Source: Cinnamomum chago
Taxonomy: Eukaryota > Streptophyta > Magnoliopsida > Laurales > Lauraceae
DNA: 64,000 nt
Assembly (NCBI GenBank): GCA_038049695.1
Contig: CP142460.1
Span: 35,684,001 to 35,748,000, forward strand
Direction of reading: 5' to 3'
Part shown: piece by piece, positions 55,691 through 64,000 of the stretch
Layout: the number at the start of each line of letters is the position of its first letter
How positions within the stretch are numbered: the first letter of the stretch is position 1
Translations under genes and position numbers: made by a program
The notes under the pieces: generated by a model
What the model was told of the DNA's origin: nothing
The model's database searches: none
The model's input: only the letters and a program-made list of their open reading frames with translations

Positions 55691-55950
55691 CAAGTAAATC
55701 AAGTGCGGTAAATAAGCGGGTAAAACGGGGGTGCTCAAGGGCACACTGTCACTTCATATCGGGCAATGCATTTCGGGACAAATAACTGTTACTAATGTAA
55801 CCTCAATGCTTTCGGGAAACAAGTAAATCAAGTACAATAAATAAACGGGTAAAACGGGGTGCTCAAGGGCACACTGTCATATCATGTGATGCAATGCACT
55901 TCGGGACAAATGACTGTTACTAGAGTAACCCCAATGCTTTCGGGAAAACA
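55691..55950. repeat. Tandem duplication in LTR T5, about 129 bp
   Basis: CAAGTAAATCAAGTG(C/A) starts at 55691 and again at 55820. Both copies carry AACGGGG(T)GTGCTCAAGGG, ACTGTTACTA and ATGCTTTCGGGAAA. T2 and T3 have one copy. Confidence 0.85.
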
Positions 55951-57642
55951 AGTCATGTAATGCAAATCTCGGGAAATGAGGTGAAACAATGAACTATGAC
56001 AATTCCGGGAAAAATATAAATTTCAAGATCTATTTAAGTGGATAGGGGTCCCGTATGTCGATTATAATAATTACCTGGTACTCCTTGAGTTAGAAAACAT
56101 TCCGGGCTCCTTATGCACTTTTACTGTTTTCAAAACTTAACATGAGCTTATGGGTAGCACTAGATGTTACAATAGCAAAAATCAAGATTATCAACGGTCC
56201 ATCCTAGGCATGACATTAATCCGGAAACATCGAGCAACCGATTCAGTCATCGAAAGGAATAGAATTAGCGATAACAAGGAAATAGACTTGTATTTAGATA
56301 TAAAGAAGATATCGCGTCGTTCCATCCCGTTCAAGATTGAAATGGATTGAACTTCGATGCCACCGAACCAACCGTGAGGCGTGTCGGCTCAAGACATTCT
56401 CACACATGGTCCAAACAGTCCAAAAAGGGTAGTCAGGGTCCCACCTAAAACCAAGAATTAGTGTCTAATCAACACCATTCTTTTCTTTTAGTTCCCTAGT
56501 CTTAGAGACCTTAGATTAGGGTACAATTGGTCTTAACACTAAGGTATACACCCCTAGGACTCATAGAAGGCCCAAAGGTTTCCAAAAAAACACAATATCA
56601 AATTTCACTGGACTCAAACTAGGTTTTGTTCTGCAGTGGGCTGGGTCCTTCTCTTTTTCCCTCTTTTCAACACTTATACAACTATCACCAGACTAGAGAT
56701 AAGAAAGCTATAAACCCATGTTTCCAAGACATTAAATGAACTAGCAAGATGCATTATGAGCATTTATTTCAACAATGCAAATTAATAAAAGCATGAGAAA
56801 TTCATAAATGTTTCACCAAATCATTTAAAACTCAAAACACCTAATCATTCACTTGCCTTAGGTCCAAGCTAGCAAAACCAAGCCTCTAATCACCTCTTAA
56901 GCTCAATTCCAAGCTACAAGCAAAAACCCCCAAAACAAACCCTAAAATGGGTTAAACAAAGAATGAAAAGGATAGAACTTTTCAATAATGGAAATGAAGC
57001 TTCCCTAGGGCTAGAAGAATACAAATCTAGAAGATGGAGAAGATTGCTTACTTGGATGACCTTCAAATGGAAAGGGTTAGCTAAAAGAAGATCTTGAAAT
57101 GAGAGGTTTCCTTCACAAATGGTATCAATATGTAGCCTTTAAGATGAGGAAGAGAATGGTGAGCTCCATTTCTTGATTGATGCAAGTTTGGTGTGGATTG
57201 GAGATGGAGAGAGCAAGAAGAAGAAGAAGAAGGTTGCAAGAAACCCTAGGCTCCCTTTTGTGCTGGAAAATGGAGATGCGAGATGGGTTTCTCCTTATAT
57301 AAGCAATGAGGATGGGTCCCACTACTTAAGAACTCTTTGGGCTGAAATCATGTCTTTCGGGATCTCGGATGAATTCGACGAAGAAGGAAGAAATGATCGA
57401 CGAAATATCTAGTTTCCAAAAAGTATATGTTTCGCGGGTTTCGGGGATATCAAGTTTTGGGTACAGGTTTAGTGTAAAAAGACTGTTTTGGCCCTCGAGG
57501 CTAGTAAATCGGGTTTCAGGGCCTCGAATGGAAACGAGATCAACATGAAAGTTGTAGAGATCAATAAGATAAATGAAACGGGATAAGAACGCAATTCAAA
57601 ACAATTCTGGAAAATCCCCTAAGTAAATGCAAAGTCATAAGG

Positions 57643-58603
57643 TGTAACGACCCCGGAACGGGCCCCCTAACGAGCCAAGTCCGGGATCGGGACTAAATGA
57701 TGATCCACAACGGTTTAATAGTAACATACATTTATTTAATTTCCCACAGGTGTCCGCGGTGAGGATATCACAACCATAGATGAATATTTTTTTTAAGTGC
57801 GGAAGCATGTAGCAAATCAAGTATTCAAATTATTCCTAGTCATGGAGATAACATCATGTATAAAATACTGTATCAGAATGAGCAGTGAACTATAGCATGT
57901 TCCCCAAAAGTAGTTAAAGTTTAAACAACAGATCATTTAATTACATTTTCCCAAAATTAGAGGCCAACAAAGGCCAATATAACAAAACAGTAATCCAAGA
58001 ATGGTTAAATAGTTTTCCCCAAAATGTCACGTCTCTCGTAGCAATCCTGATGTCTACATGACATCGTCAGCACTCCACTCGACTAAGGACTGCGGTTCAC
58101 CTACCGCCTCCTCCGGCTCTTCCTCAAGGTAGCCGGCAACGGGACCTGAGTACCAAAGCAAATGGGTCAGACACGACGGTCTGGCAAGAGAGTGAAAAGA
58201 TACAACAACATATAATAAAGGAAATATCTTGAAAAGCATAGAAATATGTTTAAGCAAGAACTCTCATAAATGAGATAAATCATTTACTAGAAAACAACTA
58301 AATAAGATAAAACATGTAAGGTAACCAAGGAATCGGGAACTAACAAAATGGCAATCACATAAAGCTAAGTCTTCTATCACCAAAGTGACAAAAGTATAAC
58401 GGGACGTTCGTCTCAGTCACACAAGGTGAGGAGATTCAACGCAAAGCATATATACAATATAAATATACGGGACGGGACCACGGTAGCGAACCGGGTATCG
58501 GGATGGGATAACGGTAATAAACCGGGTATCGGGATCCAAACTGCAGCTGGCGGGACGGGAGAGGGATCTCCAAGTCGGTGGATCAAACCGACAAGGCTAT
58601 CCA
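57643..58603 (-). mobile_element. T-family LTR T4, left part
   Basis: Plus strand begins TGTAACGACCCCGGAACGG and follows T3 through GGACCTGAGTACCAAAG and ACCACGGTAGCGAACCGGG up to GACAAGGCTATCCA, where TR-GAG copy 2 starts. T3 continues there with AGCTTAG, which gives the unoccupied site. It lies inside T5 (flank TAAGG). Confidence 0.88.
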
Positions 58604-60372
58604 TGAAAGTCCTTGGGATCCTAACCCTAGAGGGGGGGTGAATAGGGTGAGCTACAATTATGACCAATTTAGACCAATTTTAACTTCTTAATATAAACTA
58701 GTCACATGTGATGATAAACAATCAAAATGCGGAAGCTAATAAAACAATCACCACAAAAGCAAGCACCACAACACAAAGGTTTATAGTGGTTCGGCCTCAA
58801 TGCCTACGTCCACTACCGGCTTGTGATCTAATCACCCCACCGGATTTCCACTATTTATGCTTTTTACTAGGCTACGCAATAACCCTTACAATGTTGTTTT
58901 TCTAGGCTAAACAACAACCTCTCAATGTGCTTTTCTAGGCTAAGCAATAACCTTTACAAAATGCTTTTCTTAGGCTAAGCAATAACCTTACAATATGCTT
59001 TTCTTAGGCTAACCTTACAAGATGCTTTTCTTAGGCTAAGCAATAACCTTTACAAATCAAGATTTCTCTAAGAAGGTGTCTTTACAAAAGATCACTCTAA
59101 GAGATACAATTTAAGCACAATGGAATTTCCTCTAAATAGGCTAATGTGAAAGTGAAATTCCAATTACAATCATACACTAAAACAAGTTAAAGTGTGTGCA
59201 CAAGTGTATGAATGCTTTTCTTCAATCAAATTCAACAATGAAGCTCTTAAATGAATGCATGATGCATTTTAAAATCAAAGCTTATAAAATGATGATTGAA
59301 GAGAAAACTAATCACATAAAAGATTCAAACAACTTTGAAGAAATGAAACAAACAAGTTGTATGAATGTTAAAGTCTAAGAACACATGTGATTAGAATAAG
59401 AGAGTTTGCAAACCAAACTAATTTACCAAAGATGATTTGAGTTTGCTAAACATCTCTTTACAAACTAGAAATCATGCATAAAAGAGAATACAAAGATTTA
59501 AACATGCATAGATTCTAATTTTAATGGAAATCAAAATACAAGTAAAGTGTACCTTTTTAAAACTCAAGTATTTGATTTCCAAATAGCCCTCTAGCCTTTC
59601 CAACTTCTTCCCCTTTCCTTGGCTCCAAAATGGTCTCAAAAGTTCATGTATCAAGCCTTGAAAAAGGTTGGAAATGAATGGACTTTATAGCAAAAAAGTG
59701 CCCGACGGCTAGTCCTCGGTCGACCTGCAAAGAGGCCTCGGTCGATCGGGAAAGCACAACGGTCATATATCTGACCGTTGGAAGGTTCTGCTCAAAACTG
59801 CCTTTAAAAGCTGCAGTGTTCCCGGTCGACCGGCAAGCCTGGCCCGGTCGACCGGCGACACTGCCGGGCCACCCCCCTTTTGACAAAAAATCCAATTTTT
59901 GCACATTCAAAGGTATTTCTTTGGGAGGATTTTTGGGCCACTAAACCAAGCTAGAAAACATGTTTTAAATCAAATGAAGATGTTTAAAAAACATGAAACA
60001 CACAAAGCCTAAATAGATTCGAAACTTTAAATCCAAAGGCTAGCTTGATTTCTAAAAACTCTTTTCATATGAAAATGCATACAAAGATGATTCTAAAAGT
60101 GATGAATGCATGCAAGGCACAAACCTAAATTCTCAAAATGATTTCTCAAAAGTAATGCACCAAGAAATAGGTTTTCAAAAGAGTTTGAATTCTAAAATCA
60201 ATGCATCCAAGTTTAGAAAAAAACATGCATAAAACAAGATTTCTACAAGTCCAAAACCAATGCATGTAAAAATCAAGATTTCAAGGTTTTCTAAAACAAT
60301 GCAAGAGTGTAAATTCAAATGATGTGAATATGTTAATGCATCCATCAAATTGCAAATACAAAATCCCTAATA
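58604..60372 (-). repeat. TR-GAG copy 2, 3' LTR
   Basis: 1769 bp, longer than the copy 1 LTRs mainly through more minisatellite units (58868-59060) and a diverged U3. It includes a GTCGAC cluster (59702-59870) next to a TATA box on the minus strand (CTATAAAG, about 59682-59689). Confidence 0.85.
59702..59870. repeat. GTCGAC palindrome cluster in TR-GAG copy 2
   Basis: TCGGTCGACC, CGGTCGATCGGG, CCCGGTCGACCGGC and CCCGGTCGACCGGCG, plus an AACGGTC...GACCGTT pair. Spacers differ from those of copy 1. Confidence 0.8.
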
Positions 60373-60385
60373 ATCTCCCCCTTTG

Positions 60386-63047
60386 TAATTTGATGGCAAC
60401 TTACTCATCATAGAAATTACACACTTAGTCTTCAGCTCCCCCTAAGCTGGACAAGTCTTGAAATCTTCTTGGATGCTCCTTCTCTTAGCTTGGGCTCTTT
60501 TCTTCAATCTTCTTGATGCTTGGAGCTTGATCATTCTTCAAGTTTTCTCTTCTTCTTTCCTCTCTTTGGCCAAGCATCTTCTTTAGCTCCAAGCTTTCTT
60601 TCTTCTATTAGCTCTCCCCCTTTGACCATGCCTCTCTCTCTCCCTTTGGCAAGATATGCATTCTCTCCCCTTGTAGAAGATCATACACAACTCTCCTTAG
60701 GAAGCTTGGACATTCTCTTCACCTTTAGAGAACTTTGAAAGCTGTCTCCCCCTTTGAAGAGTAGGAGATCTTTGAGTACTTGAACTCTCTCTCCCCCTTT
60801 GCCATTAAATTGCAAAAATACCTACACACATGAAATAAGGAAAATACCTTTAGTAGCACCTGTTAACAAATGAAATCGAAAATGAAATACATAACAGGCT
60901 ATCATGTATGGAAGTTATTTCTAAGGGCTCAAAGGCAATCCAAGGGTCAATTTGATCAAAACTAATTCTTCCTATGAAGGTTTACGCCCCCTCAATCCAT
61001 TCTCTTCTTTTGTCAAACTTTTGACAAGATATAACTATTTGGTTCAAGAAGTAGATGGTTCAACCAAATGAGGGTCAACTTCAAGGAAAGGATTAGATTC
61101 ATTTAACTATAGAGCACATTATGATCAAATTACCAAAAGAAAGCAAGGTCTAATGGGAAAAGCAATCATGGATATCAATTGGAAAAACAAAGAATACCAA
61201 TTGAGATTTAAGGATAAGACTATTAAACACAATCACTCTAAAATGGATTTAAAAATATAACTATTAGGAAACATCCAAATTAGAGCTATCCATGATGAAA
61301 TGGGGTTTACTAAACATAGCATCAATCAATATAACTATGAAAATCATATGCTATGTAAGTTTTGAAATCATTTCATTCAAACAATAAATATGACTATTAA
61401 TGTGCAAGAATGAGTGAGATGAAATTCAAACAAGAAGCCAACCTTAACTAATAACCAACCAATATTATGAACACATAAACATGGTGGTCATGAGATATAC
61501 CTATATGAGCAAGAGAGGTGGCAAACAAGAACATTATGATGCTAATGGAATGTGACATGGAATGTAAACATATAACTATCAAGATCAATCCAATGTACAC
61601 AAGGTCTATCACATACACAAGATAAGATATCAATTGGATATGAAATCAATGGAAAGTTATACCAAATGAAACCAATTGAATATGACAACATGATTAAAAA
61701 CAAGGATGTGACAAACCCAAAATCCCATCAAGCATCATAAATGGATATTCATCACTTTTAAAGATATGACTAATGAGCATAGTGATGAACAAGGCAAATT
61801 GCAATGCAAAAGGATATGACTTGGTAAAGCATGCAATTCCCAAAGTGTCAAAATCATATGAATTCAACATCTAAGATATCCATCAACCATATGGAAATAC
61901 AATGAATGGATTTCAAAGAGTTTCATATGATCAAGAACACTACTATGAAGTTGAAACATGTATAAGGGTGAAACCAAGAGAATCTACATGAGTCAACATC
62001 ATAACCATCCAAAAAGATATGACTATAAGGCATAGAGGATGGATTTTAGTTCTAGTATGGTTTCAACAAATATAACTAAGATCACAACCATACATGGAAC
62101 CAATTGTCATTTGCATATAAAAAGAATAACTAAATAAGCAAAGATGCAAACAACATACATTTCCATTTCTAAGATAATGAAACCAAAAGAAAAGGAAATG
62201 AGAACATGGAACATGCTTTGATGAATATAACTAATGTTGTTATAGAGCATTTCCATTCAAACAATCTTCAAATCATTTTGATAAACAAAATCCAACAATG
62301 AGCATAAAAAGAATGATTTTGAAGATCAATTTTCAACATTGTATTTTAAAAGATATAACTTAAAAGAAACACATACAAGTTGATTCTTCAAAACAATGAT
62401 TTTCCATATAAAAGTATAACTTAGAAATCCATGGAAAAACTTGAATTGATACAAATCATTTGTTCAAAAAATCTAACTATGACATCTACAAAAATGATTC
62501 AACAACAATTGATCATGAATAAATTAGCTATGCAAGCTTTTAAAATCACAATCAATTAATCATGTAAAGAAATGCAATGCAAGACATATGTGTACAAAAA
62601 GCAAATCAAACATGATGAAATTATAATCAAAAGATTTTGAAAACCATGATTTGTAACTTAGAAAGGTGCATGTAAACAAAATCAAATGATCATAAATAAA
62701 CAATGCATTTTAAAAGATGTAACTATAGGGAAACAAAATGCAAATGCAACATGACCAACAAAATGATTTAACTATAAAGAATAGGTTGGTCAAGTAGGTT
62801 CAAGACCCTAAGGTTTGGCTAGGTAAATAACTTTAGGAATCCACCTAAGGTCTTGAGAGGGTTGAACTTTGAGGTCTATTTTGGAATTCTCACCAACTAA
62901 AGGAGATTTGACTTGATAAATTTTCAATTTAAACTTATCACCATGATATTTAGATTTGACTAAATTTAGCTTAGATTGGTGATTAGTCTTTTGATGTTGG
63001 TGAGGTTGTTTCTATGGGGATTGATTCACTTTTCTTTTCTTCTTATA
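60386..63047 (-). other. TR-GAG copy 2 non-coding tail with recurring TATAACTA
   Basis: Reverse counterpart of 33769-35807. ATATAACTA (= TAGTTATAT) is seen near 61029, 61255, 61329, 61568, 62069 and 62223, with variants near 61390, 61769, 62018, 62127, 62348 and 62414. ATACCAATTG and ATATCAATTG-type strings recur near 61172, 61194 and 61627. The first 500 bp are rich in CTCTCCCCC. No credible frame. Confidence 0.7.
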
Positions 63048-64000
63048 TTATCCCTTTACTTGACTTTTGAATTTTAAATTTAACTTTGTTACTTTATTCA
63101 AAAGTTCTTTCATGGGTTGATATAAGGGAGATAGGTTGAGAAGCTTTTTGTTCATAGATTCTTTTAAACTTGGTTTGACTTGTTTAACCTTTTTAGAATC
63201 TATCTTAGGAGACTCCATTTTGAATGATTTAACTTGTTTAGTCTTTTTGGAGTCTTTCTTGATTTTTAGTGTCTTACCCTTCATAGATTTTGATTCTACA
63301 TTTTTGAGTTCAAAGATGGGTTTAGACACATGGCTTCTTTTTCTTAGTTTGCACTCAAATGAAAAATGCCCTTCAATGCCACAATAATTACATTTGGTTT
63401 TGGGCAAAGGAGAAAGAGTGCTAGAGAAAGAGGACTCACCTTTCACAAAAGTGTTGGTGAATTTAGGGTCATATGACATATTCCTATTAAATCCAAGACC
63501 CGTCCTATCTCCTTTAGATTTACCCAATCTAAATAATTTTTCAAATTTATCTTCTCCTTGGGTAAATTTGCACTCATACTTTTGTTTATAGCTTTCAAGT
63601 TGAGTGACTTTGGTTATAAGGATTGAATTTTCATTTTTGACTTTTGAAAGTTCATTTTCAATTTCCTTATATTTGCTTAGCTCTTCAATGGCAAGTTTTA
63701 ATTCAAGTTTAAGTTCATTGATGACATTAGATCCAAGTTCTTGAGTTTTTAACTTACTTTTAATCAATTTGGATTCTAAATTGTCAATGTCTTCATTTTG
63801 CCTTTTTATTTGATCTCTTAGATTTAGATTTTCCTTATTGACATTATCATAATCCATCTTTAATTCTTTTAGTTCATCTTGAATGTTAGATAGATTATTT
63901 AAAGAGATCATGAACTTAGAGTCTAGACATTGTATTACTTCTTCTCTCTCTAAGCTCATCTTTTGAAGAGACTAATTCTTTGTTTAGTCTTTTAGATTCT
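63048..64000 (-). pseudogene. Gag-like frame of TR-GAG copy 2, cut by the window edge
   Basis: Minus-strand frame (63959 to 63048) with the same coiled coil (LELKLAIEELSKYKEIENEL), KGDRTGLGFNRN, FVKGESSFSS and CCHC knuckle CNYCGIEGHFSFEC, then the Lys-rich tail. It ends earlier than in copy 1. The coil region is well kept. The upstream part is off the right edge. Confidence 0.8.

Larger units (their letters stand above)
54139..57642 (-). mobile_element. T-related LTR T5, left and main part
   Basis: Plus strand begins TGTCACGCCCCCAAACC. It shares the T layout (TGCGGAAGC; GACACGACGGTCTGGCA; ACCACGGTAGCGAACCGGG; GAATTCGACGAAGAAGGAAG; the C-rich LTR start side) but is clearly diverged at its beginning, so it is a subfamily. 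A TATA box, CTTATATAAG, lies on the minus strand near 57294-57303. Two internal tandem repeats are present (54740-55230, 55691-55950). T4 enters at 57643. The flank is CCGTT. Confidence 0.8.
58604..64000 (-). mobile_element. TR-GAG-like element, copy 2 (right end outside window)
   Basis: Reverse-oriented relative of 30627-40327: 3' LTR (58604-60372), purine tract (60373-60385), 2.6-kb non-coding tail and a gag-like frame (63048 to the window edge). The LTR end is TGAAAGTCCTTGGGATCC, and its expected TSD is ATCCA (58599-58603). It is clearly more diverged from copy 1 than the two LTRs of copy 1 are from each other. The gag-like frame looks broken at about one or two places. Confidence 0.85.

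Overview
The window looks like a gene-poor, retrotransposon-packed stretch of a flowering-plant nuclear genome. The signs are plant-type Ty3/gypsy and Ty1/copia-derived LTR elements, tRNA-iMet primer sites, a TRIM, a plant-mobile-domain-like gene riding antisense in a Tat-lineage element, and AAACCCTA-type telo-box motifs. I see no convincing free-standing host gene, tRNA, rRNA or CRISPR. Almost every base can be placed in a nested stack of LTR elements, many with readable 5-bp target-site duplications (TSDs). The species cannot be named from sequence alone.

Left part (1-27529). A long Tat-lineage (Ogre-like) Ty3/gypsy fossil lies on the minus strand, with its 5' LTR at about 19556-27529 and its 3' end off the left edge. 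In sense order it holds a 5' LTR, a putative primer site near 19543, a leader with tandem repeats (18356-19400), gag (about 17964 to 15475), an acidic linker, protease (about 13980-13500), a G-patch-like segment, reverse transcriptase and RNase H, a second RNase H, integrase (in two parts), two degenerate tandem arrays (4110-5265), and an antisense intron-bearing PMD-like gene remnant (2490-3952). Four solo LTRs interrupt it, each with a TSD: A (6204-7888), B (8749-10512) and C (19619-21371) of one 1.7-kb family, and L2 (23838-27384, 3.5 kb). At the far left, a T-family LTR piece (1899-2489) and another LTR end (L1, 1-1898) cap it.

Middle (27530-51115). A gypsy protease/RT fragment (G2) is followed by a 504-bp TRIM (28993-29496). 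Then comes a Del/Tekay-like gypsy element (G1, + strand): 5' LTR remnant to 42081, gag, pol with terminal chromo-like segment, and 3' LTR from 50021. Its 5' LTR is split by a structurally complete non-autonomous element that encodes only a coiled-coil/zinc-knuckle Gag piece (TR-GAG-like, 30627-40327, TSD TCATG). That element's 3' LTR is in turn split by solo LTR T2 (36197-39151, TSD CAGGG). G1 gag is split by solo LTR T1 (43077-46162, TSD AGAAG).

Right part (51116-64000). Six further left-hand LTR or element boundaries follow one another with no right-hand partner in view: T3, T7-G3, T6, T5, T4 and a second TR-GAG copy (58604 to beyond 64000, minus strand). This is best read as the left half of a concentric nest whose right halves lie outside the window.

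The most unusual signal is a cassette of GC-rich short palindromes in several long LTRs. In the gypsy-type LTRs it sits about 1.5-2.3 kb before the LTR end. The palindrome (GTCGAC, GCTCGAGC or GGCTAACCGCC type) differs between copies of one family and is shared between unrelated families. Also notable are a conserved, recurring TAGTTATAT motif in the non-coding tail of both TR-GAG copies, and the strong excess of solo LTRs over whole elements.
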